Below are positions 32,001-43,954 of a stretch of DNA of 64,000 nucleotides, piece after piece. Positions within the stretch are counted from its first letter, which is position 1. Every line of letters begins with the position of its first letter. The notes under the pieces were generated by a model that did not search any database, was not told the origin of the DNA, and saw only the letters and a list, made by a program, of their open reading frames with translations. Origin of the DNA: Cymbomonas tetramitiformis (lineage: Eukaryota; Chlorophyta; Pyramimonadophyceae; Pyramimonadales; Pyramimonadaceae); assembly GCA_001247695.2 (NCBI GenBank), contig LGRX02012686.1:1-64000 (forward strand), in the 5' to 3' direction. The translations under genes and the position numbers were made by a program.

Positions 32001-34140
32001 CCTTCAACGGCAGGATCGTTACCACGACATAGTAAAAGCTCGGAAATGAAAACTGAAAACATGTATAGTGTTGCTTGAAGTGACAAGGACTTGGAAGTTC
32101 CAGACGTCAGAATGATAGCAGCACACCAGGCGCACACGCGTGTTGTTGTGCTACGGTCGTGAACAGGCCGGTGTAAAAACCTACAGTCCAGGAGAACAGT
32201 ACAGATAAACCTACCTTGAGCGTGTGGTTTCGGGATCAGTTTCGGCGCTAGGCATGACCGGAGCACCCAAACCAGCTCCTTGTTGTGGCAATGGGGCTGG
32301 AGCACTTGACGTGGTGGCCATGGTTTGTGGCTGTTCGGCTGCGAGGCTCCAAGGGAGTCCGCTATTTGGATTCAATGTCGTACCTTCTGCGACGCGAACC
32401 ACGGCACCGGAACTCAGCCCAGCTCTTAAGCTCAGGGAAATAATAGGTAGTGACCATAGGCGGAAGAGATGTTTTTTTCAGGAGAAAACATATGGACGCT
32501 GTGCTATAACTATAGTAATTATTCACACCACACCGAAATCCGATGTTGCCCTGAGCAAAACGAAATCTGGGCTTACCTGAAGGCAACTGAGACATGGGCT
32601 GCGGTTGTTGAAGTGCGTGCGGCCCTCCAGGATTACTCCCAGGAGCACCTACGAAAATCCTGAGAGAACAAACCGATACACTCGTGAGCAAGTAATATCA
32701 GCTGTTCAGTTGAAGGACAAAAAGGAGGTATGGGAAGAGACAACCAGAGGGAAATTCAGGGTGGAAATGAAACTCCCTGTAGAAAAACTAAACGGCAGCA
32801 AATCAGGTCGACGAGCAGCGGCTTAGATACTCAGCCCGAGCCGAAGACGTCTGCCGTTGGCCACCGTCGGTATCATTCATACAACAAAACAGCAGGGTCC
32901 AAAATAGGCGAACCAGGCACTTGCCAGTTATTTACGTTTCCCAAGGGATCTGGCATGAAAGGTTGGCCCTCATCATGCCTCCATTCCCCGTCGACGATGA
33001 ACTTGTACTGGTGAACCCTGCGCCCATTTATATCTACCCTTCAAAGTGTGGAAATGGCGAACAGCACTGCCTCAACAACTGCCCTAGCTTCGGTCAGGCG
33101 TTCAGAATGAACCCGTGGCTGAAAATACACGTATTATCTTGCAGGTGTAGACGCAGCTAGATATCAAGCCCTACTTCTGTACGGTCCGGAGAATAATATG
33201 CTAACGCGGAAGCACAAATCGAATATCAACGCTTTACTGGGTCAGTGGGGTCGTGTATATGAGTCTGCAACAATAGTCTCGACAAAACCTGAACTTGGCC
33301 AGGAAGATAGCAGTGAAACTTGTGCTGAAATAGCGTGTCGCCAAGGACGCCGACGCTAAAATCAGCAAGGGTCAGATAACTTTCAGTTTGGAGTCGCAGC
33401 TAGATAGAAGGAGTGTCTGAAGAAATATTTTGGCACTCCGCAGTATTCTGCATAAGAAACCTTGAGTCCTACAGGAGTTGTCACGATATCCGTGTCCATC
33501 CCCTTCGTGCAACTGATACGGCGAACGTGCTCGTGCAACATCTGGGTTTGGGAAGTTGAAAAAAAAGAGGGAGACAAGGCTAACAAGGATAAAACAACGT
33601 CTATCTAATATTGTGTAAAGTAAATACGCGAAGAAGACAAGCGTAAGATTCCCGAGCTGGTTCAGGCTGATGATAGACCGAAAACCCAGAAAGAGGCAGG
33701 AGTCCGGGCGGCAACTGGTTGGGAAATGCTCAGGACGCAGACAACCAGGAAAAGCTCTCTTTTACAAGATCTGTATCAGCGCCAGGAAAAAGAGGCACCA
33801 GTGTATCTCATATGCATATTTTCGTAGCCCAAAAGTGGCAGGATCGAGAAATACCCTGGAGGAAGGTTGCAAACTACTGCGAAGACACCCGTCACTTGGT
33901 CGGGGGCCATTGGGACCGTCTCCAACCAGCGAGTGAATGAGCCGCACAAATGAACCTGAAATGACAGTCATGCAGTACATAGTCAGTGCACAGGAACAGA
34001 GGGCCTGAGAGCCTCGTCGTAGCGGAGGAAGCTAAGGCTCTGTTTGAAGGTGTTTGAGAACAGGTCAAACGAACCTGACGACCTCCATAACGCCACTCGA
34101 ACCGAATAGAGAAAAGTTCATCCGCACCAGGTTCGAACAT
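29007..34140 (-). CDS. AMPK/SnRK1 beta-gamma subunit (CBM48 + CBS domains)
   Basis: Well-supported exons in phase: 34140-34075 ([10 protein letters not shown]), 33955-33855 ([15 protein letters not shown]), 33017-32921 ([16 protein letters not shown]). These form a CBM48 glycogen-binding module. P/Q/S-rich linker exons follow (about 32.2-32.7 kb). CBS region: 31903-31846 ([16 protein letters not shown]), 31660-31496 ([18 protein letters not shown]), 31384-31317, exon ending 31027, 30909-30850 ([14 protein letters not shown]), 30609-30511 ([20 protein letters not shown]), 30419-30353, 29878-29794 (ALPIVDDNN), 29605-29529, 29455-29249, 29084-29007 ([14 protein letters not shown], stop). The gamma-type CBS domains bind adenine nucleotides and regulate the SNF1-related kinase. 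A CBM48 fused to gamma is characteristic of the green lineage. A few linker and CBS joins are unresolved. Confidence 0.9.
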
Positions 34141-35267
34141 TCCACCTATTAGCAACTACCGCAACAATTTTCATGAAATCCCAGAATCCGTATCGACCTG
34201 TATGACGAGGCCAAACCGCCCTTTCGCGGAGTTCCGCGATCTCACCCAAAACCTGTTGGGGTGCAACCTCAACCACAGTTGAAATTCACGCATCGAAGAA
34301 GTCCTTTAGAGATGCAGATCGGGGTACAGTCATTCAGGTTTCAGGATTCAACCGTTTAGTTGGATATCTCGATTGCATATGGAGATTTCGGATACTGTAC
34401 ACCTATTGCTATCCTATGCTCGGGTCCCTGCACGTGCAGGGTCTCTGGTGCGCAGGTGATTTCTCGACTATCTCGATCTGTATCTCACGAGACGTGAGTC
34501 GTGCGATGATATATCGGATATCGATAGGCGATATCGGATATCGATATCGGATATCGATGCGTATCGATCGACTGCAAACACATTTTAATAGTCTTAAGTC
34601 AATGACAGAACCGGATTTTTTTCCTTTTTCATATATTAAATATTATTATTGAAAATCGAACTGGTCGTGGTCTCCGCAGAGTTTGGTCAGTCGAGTGATG
34701 CTGATGACACAATCGTGTGATCGACATTCGATTGAAATCATAAATCATTTAAATTTATCGATTATCATTATCGATATTTATCGATTATCATTATCGATTA
34801 TGCCGATTCTCCATTCTGATTCTCGAGAATCATTCTGGATTGGGGGGAATCCCATCGCATGTTCGATGTTGATGTTCATGCACATTCGACATTCGATTGC
34901 ACCATTGTTGATTATAATCGTTACATTATCTTATGCTGACTCTGCGGCGACCGCGACCACGTTTTATAACCCTCAGCCTCACGCTCAGGCGAGCGGAGCG
35001 GAGCGGAGGGCCATTCAATCGAATGATACATCATACTGTACAAGATAGAAGATACTCGATACTGATGATGAGCATGACGTTACAAGCTCAAACGTGAAAC
35101 GAAAGTTGCCTCCACTCGTCGTCGTGCTGGGACTCAAGCGAAGGTTGTGCTCACTAGACACTACCCATCCCACCCGCAACTCCTGTTCCCACCTCGCCCT
35201 CTTGCAGTGTAAAGCAGACGCTGCGAAGGCCAAAAACTCGCCTCAGGACCACGTGGTCGCAACTGCT
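34141..35267. promoter_or_regulatory. Divergent promoter region with ATCGAT-rich palindromes
   Basis: This 1.1-kb gap separates the minus-strand AMPK gene from the plus-strand membrane-protein gene. It holds a cluster of GGATATCGAT palindromic repeats at about 34509-34570 and a two-copy tandem ATTTATCGATTATCATT at about 34750-34800. No ORF is supported. A bidirectional control role is inference from position. Confidence 0.4.
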
Positions 35268-35483
35268 ATGGATAAGCGGGTGATAGCTAGTGGGGCCATT
35301 ATTACGTGGGCAGTCGCCCTTCAAGTACATATGTACTACCTCACAAAGGATCAAAGATTCTCAGAAGTTTTCGGAAAGGAGGAAGAAACATCACCCTGGT
35401 ACTCCTGGGTTTTTGGAAGTAGCATCCCCGAAGTAAACGTGTCTCTGAAGAGGAAATCTCCCAGCGATAAGACTGATGAATGA
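35268..35483 (+). CDS. Small single-span membrane protein, unknown
   Basis: A 71-aa ORF from ATG at 35268 to TGA. The N-terminus has one hydrophobic segment (VIASGAIITWAVALQV), followed by a polar, acidic then basic tail (KEEETSPWYSWVFGSS, KRKSPSDK). The layout suggests a short type II or tail-in-matrix protein of mitochondrial or ER membrane, but I recognise no family. It may also be the first exon of a larger gene: splice-like sites follow at about 35530-35560. The upstream in-frame extension has no ATG. Confidence 0.45.
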   Translation: MDKRVIASGAIITWAVALQVHMYYLTKDQRFSEVFGKEEETSPWYSWVFGSSIPEVNVSLKRKSPSDKTDE

Positions 35484-35667
35484 GATGTTCCTATGGGCGA
35501 GACTAAGATGAAAAACGAAGACTTGTCGCAACAGCTTGCACGTTCTCAAGCACCAGAGATGCCACCTGGTAGCCTCCTGCACGCGAGAAGTGGATGTTGC
35601 TAAGGACACTGCCGGTGCTCTGAATGAAACTGAAAGTGAACTTGTGTGTTTCCTACGGCTACTATCG

Positions 35668-35812
35668 GCGTGCGCTTCCCTGTTTCCCCTGTTTCGGTTG
35701 CACTTATATTGGCGCGCGCTTCCCTGTTTCCCCTGTTTCGGTTGCACTTATATTGGCGCGCGCTTCCCTGTTTCCCCTGTTTCGGTTGCTCTTATATTGG
35801 CGCGCGCTTTCT
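35668..35812. repeat. ~44-bp tandem repeat, three copies
   Basis: Unit GCGCTTCCCTGTTTCCCCTG plus TTTCGGTTGCACTTATATTGG. Lies between the small membrane ORF and the J-domain exons, probably intronic or intergenic. Confidence 0.92.
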
Positions 35813-36112
35813 CTACTAATATTCCCATATTTTGTGTATTGCGACTATACGCAGCTTGCACCCTGAGAGAGCGCAAGGTGGCAGATGTAAGCTGCTCACA
35901 TGGCACGTGGGCAGAACATCCCGCCGCTCCGGCTAAGCAGGTGATTTTGTGCCCTGAACACATTTTTGACAATTTTTTATTTGTACTGGAGCATCGTACC
36001 CTGTTGCAACAGTTGCTCACCTGCCTTCGCCTATGTTTTTGCTATTTGTCTTGTTTCAAAACGCGACAAAGTGTTGATCTACTCTGATCCACTTTCGTAG
36101 AGCTCGCAACTT

Positions 36113-38532
36113 GTATTAACAGCGACAGTTGCAACACTAACGGATGGCAAAGCAACAATTGACCAGTCACGCAATTCCCTGGTCGCCGAGGCCCTTTTGC
36201 GAGAAGGCTCCCAACACCTTTCATGCTCACGATATGCGGAGGCCATCGAATGTGCGGAGAAACTTTTGGCCCATTCGAAAGGTGTATTTCTGTACCTCTT
36301 AACAGCGACCCGGCAGTTTATTCTTGTAGAACGCGATCTCCGATGCGCGTGCACGTTTACTTTGACTAACTTTGTCTGCCGACTCAAGTGCCGACTAGGT
36401 TTTGTCCATGCATCTCGAATGCAAAGAAGGGGCTTGCGCACTTTCAAGTTCCAATCGTCAGTGTTTGCTGTTATGCTGCGGGTAGGTATATAGTGACTTG
36501 TGTCGCGTGGCGCTGTGCAAATCCGGATCTCCCCAAAAGGATACGAGTGCGTGAACCTTCTTAGCACAGTGTTATGTGTCGTGAGCGGCTGCTGTCCGCT
36601 GATCTGGCCCGTCCCGGCCAGGGGGTCTATCACAAGTGAGACTAAGGTTGCTGATAGGCTGTGCCCAGCTGACTCTCTTGATGTGCTGATAGGCTGCGCC
36701 CAACGTATCCAAGCTGTCGCTGCTGTGCTGCAGGACGCCGTCAACCGTGAGGGAGTGCCACTCACCTCGACGTCGGCGCGACAGGTCTGCTCTGTAGCCT
36801 CGCCCGTTGACGAGGTAGCTACCGCAAAATGCGGCACGCCAGCTCTTCTGTGTACGTTGCGCTGCGAGCTTGTTATTTGAAGACGCACCTGTTGCGTTGC
36901 TGCAGATTCATGCCCTCTCCCCACTGGCTCTTCCCCTTTAAGCCACCACGACAGCTTGTGACCTTGTTTAAAACAATTTTCTCGGTATGCCCCGCAGGTA
37001 TTACGGGTTCCCGAGGACGCCGAGTTCTCAGTGATCCGTAAACAACATCACGCACTATCTCTGCTGCTGGTAACACCGCACGCGCCCTGCGTCTCCTGCA
37101 AACACGTGCCACTGTCAGATGTCACCATATTTTTGTTCTTCCCCCTCCCATCAGCCTTCGCGATCGAGCTATCGGACGGCGGAAGGCGATCGGCGCCTCG
37201 GGCGCTTCTGGTGGCAGTGCACACACGCTCTGCGGAGACCGAATTGCAGCGTGTAGCAGACAAGCGATACATCCCGAGCAGAAAAGGCGTTAATCAGATA
37301 TACCAGCTTGACACACTGGTAGCCGATAGTGGAGAAAGAAATAACCCGTTGGAACTGCTCCCGAAGGTAAGTATTGTGTATTGTTTCGGTTTGCCTTATC
37401 CTGTCCAGCATCCGGACAAGAACGTCGAGTCCTCGGAGCTCCAGCTGGCGGCGGAGACGGCCTTCAAGCTGAGTCAGCAGGTGCAGCCCTTGCCTTGCTC
37501 GCAGCGTTATCCTCGACGCAGATTTAGTTCGAAGAAAGTTCGGCTGTGAAAGAGCTGTTCAGGCCTAGGAAGGGTGACGTGCCACGTGAGCCTGGGAAGG
37601 GTGACGTGCCACGTGGGCCTGGGAGGGGTGACGTGCCACGTGAGCCTGGGAGGGGTGACGTGCCACGTGAGCCTGGGAGGGGTGACGTGCCACGTGAGCC
37701 TGGGAGGGGTGGCGTGCCACGTGAGCCTGGGAGGGTGACGTGCCACGTGGGCTTTGGAGAGGTGACGTGCCACGTGAGCCTGGAGGGGTGGCGTGCCACG
37801 TGAGCTTGGGAGGGTGACGTTACCCAGCTGAGCCTGGGAGGGTGACGTGCCCGTGAGCCTGGGAGGAGGGTGACGTGCGACGTGAGCTTGGGAGGGAGTG
37901 ACGTGCCACGTGAGCCTAGGAGGGAGTGACGTGCACCACACAGTGAGCCTAGGAGGAGTGACGTGCCACGTGAGCTGGGAGGGATTGAGCGTGCCACGTG
38001 AGCCTGGGAGGTGAGAAAGCGATGCCACGTGGGCCTGGGAGGTGACGTGCCACGTGAGCCTGGGAAAGGGTGACGTGCCACGTGAGCCTGGGAGGGTGAT
38101 GTGCCACGTGAGCCTGGGAGGGGTGACGTGCCACGAGAGCCTGGGAGGGGTGACGTGCCACGTTGGCCTGGGAGGGGTGACGCATCATATGCACCTCGAT
38201 GCATGTTGAAGGGATTTGGCTCTTTCATACGTTTGCGCACTCCTCCCTTCTTAGGCTTGTATGCTATCTCGCGACTCCCCGGAGAAAGTCATCTGGAACT
38301 TTTTGGATCTTTTTGCTTCGTATTTGCTCCGTGGAGGGTTGCCACCAATTGGTGACGGAGGAGATCTGTGAGCTGGATGGAGCCTGTGCAGGCACTCAGT
38401 GTTTTGGAGGAGCTTCATGGTGCATCTGTTCACAAGCGCGCCTACGTGGACGCCTTTGGAGAGGGTGGATATGACTCCGGCGACGGCACGTCTGGGACCA
38501 GGTCCGGATCGCGGTCCCGCATGTTGCTCTAG
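36113..38532 (+). CDS. J-domain (DnaJ/Hsp40) protein, multi-exon
   Basis: Three exons rebuild a J domain in phase: 36998-37069 (VLRVPEDAEFSVIRKQHHAL), 37409-37480 (HPDKNVESSELQLAAETAFK) and 38392-38532 (ALSVLEELHG, KRAYVDAF, stop TAG). The joined text has the HPD tripeptide that stimulates Hsp70 ATPase. Upstream, 36113-36281 has a TPR-like helix pair (LLREGSQHLSCSRYAEAIE) and about 36620-36783 has ADSLDVLIGCAQRIQ. This helical lead-in before a J domain resembles plant-type nuclear DnaJ proteins. The start and the phase between 36281 and 36998 are unresolved. The intron 37481-38391 contains a large CACGTG minisatellite. Confidence 0.72.
37560..38185. repeat. ~26-bp minisatellite with many CACGTG (G-box) motifs
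   Basis: About 24 copies of GGTGACGTGCCACGTGAGCC plus TGGGAG. I count 16 exact CACGTG hexamers, most preceded by TGACGTG. It lies within the predicted intron between the last two J-domain exons. Confidence 0.92.
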
Positions 38533-38588
38533 CGTGAATCTCATTGCCGTCCTCCACCGGTTGAGTTGTGCTTGTGTGTCCCTCTCAG

Positions 38589-39254
38589 CCACGCAATTGT
38601 GCCTCCTCTAAAAGTGCGGCTTTGAGGACGCTGAGAGAGGTATGTGGCTGCAATGTGGGCAAGTGACAAGTGTGAAGTTCTCGTTCTTGAAGCCCGACAT
38701 TCTCTTCAGCTAATGGAAGGGACGCTGGTGGAAGGCGCGCGTAGGGACCCGGGATGGAACACAGACGTGAGAATTGGGGAAGAGGGCAGAGAACGGCGAG
38801 AAGAAAGCGACTGGATGGCAAGGTATGTTCAGTCCGTGACCTGGCACTGCACTTGCGGAGCAGGCTGCTGGTATGGAGATGAGGTATGACCATGACCGTG
38901 TATTGCAGTCCTTGAGCTGGCACAGACACGGCGCGTCCGCAGGGGGGGCGCACGCGAAGGCCTCCAGGGGAACAGCTGGCAGAAGGGGCAACTTAAATAA
39001 ACAAATGAGGGTGTGGAGATGGTGGTCAAGGGATGGTTTTATGTGCTGACATCTGTCAAGGGCGAAGGTGTGAGCGCCCGTTTCTGGGTTGTCTTTTCCA
39101 GATGCTCGGTGCAAGAACTCCGACATCACCTGCAGGAATTGCAGAGAAAGCTGAACAGGAGTACGGATGCCATATCTGCGAGGGCTATCCGCGCACAGAT
39201 GCTTTCACTTCGAGCCCATATCTCGAAAGACACAAGCAGTGGGGGCGCGTGTAG
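38589..39254 (+). CDS. Cys/His-rich 3' exons (own gene or J-protein tail)
   Basis: Three exons join in phase 0: 38589-38639, 38710-38883 and 39102-39254 (stop TAG). They encode an acidic/basic helix (GEEGRERREESDW), a Cys cluster WHCTCGAGCWYG, and a final C2H2-like finger (YGCHICEGYPR then YLERHK). The product would be at least 125 aa. It starts 57 bp after the J-domain stop, so these may be alternative 3' exons of that gene if the TAG-containing end is spliced differently, or an independent small zinc-binding protein. In the last exon a second frame is also open, so frame choice rests on phase and on the Cys/His pattern. Confidence 0.45.
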
Positions 39255-40460
39255 TGAAAATAACATGAATAAGAAATGGCGGGAAAGCGGAGGTTTTCAC
39301 ACTCAAAAGCCAACAGGACAAGGTATGCACGTGGCCAGCTCGCTTTCAACATCACCTCACGTTTTCACGCTGGTTTGGTCCGACTGTATTATAATTTCGA
39401 CCTACTCATGACAGGAGGCGAGAACCCGGCACGTGGTGTACTTAGTGACCTGAAGAAGGATTCTGAGTCGAAGGAACTTCTTTTATGATATGCTTATCCA
39501 TGATCGAAGCCAGCCACAAGGAAGAAGTACGCCACGATGCCTGCCTCGATAGCTGCGGAGCAAACAAGCAACCCGACTTGGTTGGCTTTCCCACTATGTG
39601 TCACGAGCCATAGGAGCCATGGTCATCGAGGGTAAAGCAATGGCCTTTCTTCAGCGATGCTTTTTGTAATTCCTAACTTTGTTTGTGTACGGCCTATAAG
39701 CTCTCGTTACGTCCGTGTACCGTAATACGGCCCGTGATAGTTACACTTTGGTGAGCAAATCAGATTCCATATATCAGCTTATATTCTGCCCAATAGCTCA
39801 TCAATCAATTCTGTTGATATATTAAAACTTTGCCTTACAATCCATACAATCGTACACAGTATTCAACCCCCTTAGTAGCAAAAGTTTTGGCACAGGATGG
39901 AGGGTGGGGGGGGTAGTATCGTTTTGCCCTCTCCCCTCAGTGAGTAACTCTCATTGCCCAGGTCCCAGACATGCATGCACACAGTCAGTGATCAGGGCAC
40001 ATAAATGAAGCGCCAACACCTGCAACTGTAATATATTGCGCATCAATCCACGTAAGCAAGAGCGCGCCGCCAGGGCTTTTTAGCAGCTTCATCATAGTTC
40101 CAAGAAATTCAAATTTAAAACTTCTCTCTAGCAAAAGAGCGTCCATCGCGAGCCTGAATCACGTGTTCGTGACTGCCTTGCTACACGACAGCGTCCCCGG
40201 CGCGAGCGCGAATACACGACAGCGCATCGTGATAGCATATCATGTCACTCATTAAACACGAGCACACCTGTTGCATGGCACACAAACATAACATTAGTAT
40301 TTTATTTAAATTGCACACAAGTTTTGTCATCAAACTTCCATCCCCAAAATCAGCATGAAACGCACACACAAAAATATGCTGGAATTTTCGTTTTTGCACA
40401 ACTGAATTCATCGACGACATAATCATCCGGGGGTTTTTAAGGCGCATAAATTCGATAATA
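39255..40460. other. Intergenic stretch without a supported gene
   Basis: AT-richer than the flanking host genes. No recognisable ORF, repeat array or RNA gene. Confidence 0.4.
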
Positions 40461-41035
40461 TTACATGACTCGGCCCACTCCAGGATAGCGGACGCAACCC
40501 GAAACGGCGTCTAAATAGAATATAAATGGCATCGCGTGTATTTCCTGAATCAGGTGACAAGATTCGCAATAAGTCGGTTGATCAATGCAGGCCGTCTTTT
40601 GCGAATCACAATACAGTAAATGTGGCATGCACCACGTTAACGTTATCTGTGAAATATACATACTGATCGCTGAAGACGCACGAATACGCGGACTGAGTGC
40701 AGGTGTCACTTTTTCGGTAGAATTGTTAATTACGCGAGTGGTTTCCAATCGGTCGGGACATCGTATGTAAATCGGGAATTTATGCTGCACGTTGGACTTC
40801 ACATAATCACCGGTTATGACATGGTACAGAATACTCGCAGGTTATGGAGTTCGATATCATGCCATGCTTGGAAAGCGACGCGAAATATGAAATCTGCGTA
40901 ATTTATACACACATCATATAAATCTTGAAGACTTGATGGAATTTGGACTCCACCGGAATACTTCTCGCATGCGCGCATGGTAGTCAAGATGAATCCAACT
41001 GTCACATGATGCGGGATCGTGGCATGCGACCGCAC
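40461..41035 (-). pseudogene. Decayed protein gene, two frames, unknown
   Basis: Minus-strand ORF 40814-41035 (SGGVQIPSSLQDLYDVCINY, AFQAWHDIELHNLRVF) continues after a one-base shift near 40820 into the 113-codon ORF 40461-40802 (HKFPIYIRCPDRLETTRVIN, QPTYCESCHLIQEIHAMPFI). The two halves read as one protein of about 190 aa. The frameshift marks it as a relic unless it is a sequencing error. It lies in AT-rich DNA near other relics and may come from an older integrated virus, but I recognise no family. Confidence 0.4.
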
Positions 41036-43320
41036 TCAATCGAAAAATAATGGGACATGACACTGACGAGAGACGAACACGAGTCGTTCTTCATGTGGAA
41101 TGTTTATGCGACACCTCGCGAGTACATATTGTGCATTGAGTACATTTACTTCGCACAATATTCACGCTTGGAAATCAAAATCAACCCTGGCTTACCACAA
41201 CACGCTTACCGCGTGTGCCAAACTCAGAGGCATCCGATAGTAGACACGGATTGGCACTTCCCCAGATTTGTTTAGAATTTGGGTGAAAACTTGGGTGAAA
41301 TTTCTGCAAAAGAAAAATGTCGAAATTTTGAAAATATATAGGTGGTCCGGAGGGAAAATATAACTTCTGATCGCCAATGTTTACACCTGGACCCCCATCG
41401 ATCGATATTTTTCGATATTTTTCGAGAAATCGTCAATTTCAATTCCTGATATCTATGATGGTGACACGGATGGAGGGCTGCGACTGGTCGGCGGCTGTGA
41501 GCCTGTGACCATGATCATGACCTTCATCTCGGCTGGCATTCGTTCCGTAACTGCTAACTCTAACTATAAAAGCATAGCCGAAAGCGAAAGGAATAACCTA
41601 GGATGGCATCCCTTGTGGCAGACTATGTTTCAGATTTAGATTCACTTCCACCACTATCTGATCCATGTCATCTGAGTCTGAAGATGAGCTCGAGGATCAG
41701 CATCACACTTCTCTCCGCCCAGTACACCTACACGAGGCGAGTAGTTCGGGTCCGCAGGGGCTACGGGGGGGGCTGCCCCTCCCTCCGTACTTTTTCCCTC
41801 CCCCCCTCGCCCCCTCTACTTTTTTTCCCCTCAATTTCCCCTTTTCCTTTTTCTCGTTTCCGTTTTCCCTTTCCCCTTTCCCTATTCCTCCAATTCATCG
41901 CATCGCCACCGCGACATCCCATATGCGGATACGCCATATCACCGCGACTTCGCATGTCACCGCGACATACCATAGGAACACGACATCACATGTCACCGCG
42001 ACTTCTCATATGTCCTATCACCACGAGTCCGCGACTTCTCGTGTCACCACGACATACCAAGATACCACAGAACCGCGACTTGCCCACTTCTCATAATATC
42101 CTCCCCAACATAAAGTAGTCTCTCACCTTCGGGAATTCGGAAATTAAGCATCACGAAAGCCTTAGGGCCTCACCCATGGGCCCTATGGCGTCATATACAC
42201 AAAACCAAATTAGTCAAAATTTGGGGCCCCTCGGGAAAATGAGGGGGGAATTTTGGGTGCCACTCGGAAAAATGGGGCAAAACATTTGGGTGATTTGAAT
42301 ATATATATGGGGAAATGCCAAGATATGGACCGTGACTTAATACGCAATGCTTCTCCCGGCGCGAACGGGGCATACAAGGCTACCCTGGCAATTCACGACC
42401 GTCAAAAAATACACAAAATTGTTTCATAGTGATTAGATACCGAACAGTTACGACACAGTATATATCGTATCATATTTGTGCTGCTGAGACAAATAGAAAC
42501 ACACTCGCACTTGTGTAAAGAACGTCGTCGTGTGTCGACACATGATGATGATGTACATTGAGGCGTACCCGGATACGTTATGCAAGCGATCCATTCACTG
42601 GTTGTCCTGGGGTTGCATTATATGTGTGGGCATATATTAATCGGAGGCTGTATTCGGTTACGACGAACGAATCGGCGATGTCGAAGTAGTTATCGTACAG
42701 TAGATCGGTGACACCGACATGCACAGTAGGCATTGCCACATAACAAGAGAGAGACGGTATAGAGATCAGTATAAGGTATACGGAATATAAAGGTAAGTAA
42801 GGGTTGTTCCAACACTCCGGCCTGACACCGTGCTAACACTCCGGTCTGGCACGGGAATATGATTCTCAAGCTGCTAACTCAAATATATTGGAAACGGAAA
42901 ACTGTCGCCGCCATCCTTGTCGGCACCCTTTATACCAATCTTCCTACTGGAGTTGTTCTGATCTCAGTCTCAATTCGACATATATCATTCTGATCTCATC
43001 CCACTGCTAATTCCCCGCCTAATTACAGCATTGGGTCATATTCGATCAGATGATGCATAACAGGCAGGTAATTCAAATACCTCCTGGCACACTGGTGCAA
43101 TAACGAACAGGGAACATATCGACCCCCTATGGCCGGTCTGTGGCCGTACGATGAGGGTTGTGGCCGAGGTTTGGCCGAGTGTGCTTTTGCTTGTTGGCCG
43201 AGACGAATTATGTAAAATTTTGAAAATTAACCCGAAATTTTGCGGTTTTTATGATATTGTCATACTTAAAATTAAATTTTAGATTTTGGCCGGGATGGCC
43301 GAAACTTGGCCGATGGATGG
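41036..43320. other. Low-content stretch, possible short exon near 41603
   Basis: Two overlapping frames start at 41603 and 41665; the second has SSESEDELEDQHH. A C/T-rich block (41775-41890) and CGCGACTTCTCATG-type short repeats (41935-42070) follow. No gene can be supported. Near 43130-43340 the word TTGGCCG recurs about six times. Confidence 0.35.
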
Positions 43321-43326
43321 AAATTT

Positions 43327-43954
43327 TTAGTGTTGGCCGTACGACATAAAAGTTTGATATGTTCCCTGATAACGAATATATGATGTATACGTCGCAGTCA
43401 CCGCAATGCGTACTATATCACCAGTATGATACACACCCAACTTTGTGAAGGTCCCTGTTGTTGTAATATCACCGATTATCGTGGACAACACTTTGTACGC
43501 GGTCGGTTCGCTTGCACACAACTTAAATATGTACGCTTGGAAACCCCACTACACTCTCTCACAAACCCTTCGTTCGTCGCTTTGCGTCTATTGCAACTTG
43601 TTGTGCACATACAGAAGGTATCGGTATCGGTATCGAGTATCTCACGACTCATGCACCCATTCGCATGACAACACAGGAGGCACATGTGAGCTAATGTTTC
43701 ACTATTTTGCTCACGTTCACATCAAGGTAATATGTCACGTACACCTACATGTATATTACGTGTGTGGTACATGCCGTTCACAGCTGGAGTCGTCGGGAAC
43801 GTGGCTTGCCGAAATTTATTGGGAGTGGGTGCTCGAAGTGGAAAGACACAACTTGAGCACGAGTGCTCTCATTCCGAAAAGCAAGATCGTGTGGCCAATA
43901 CCTGCGACCGATATGGACCAGCTGTCGGACCTTGCAGAGCCATTTGAACGCTAG
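43327..43954. other. Protein-like overlapping ORFs, relic
   Basis: The minus strand 43380-43521 reads YKVLSTIIGDITTTGTFTK, GDIVRIAVTATYTSY. The plus strand has a 169-codon ORF (43445-43954) ending IPATDMDQLSDLAEPFER. Only one can be the original coding strand over their overlap. I lean to the minus frame for 43380-43521 and the plus frame for the 3' part, i.e. fragments of dead genes. No family recognised. Confidence 0.25.

Noticed and set aside
37031..37549. 172-codon plus-strand ORF
   Set aside because: It spans two J-domain exon edges in mixed frame; the exons at 36998-37069 and 37409-37480 join in phase to give an HPD motif, making most of this ORF intronic.
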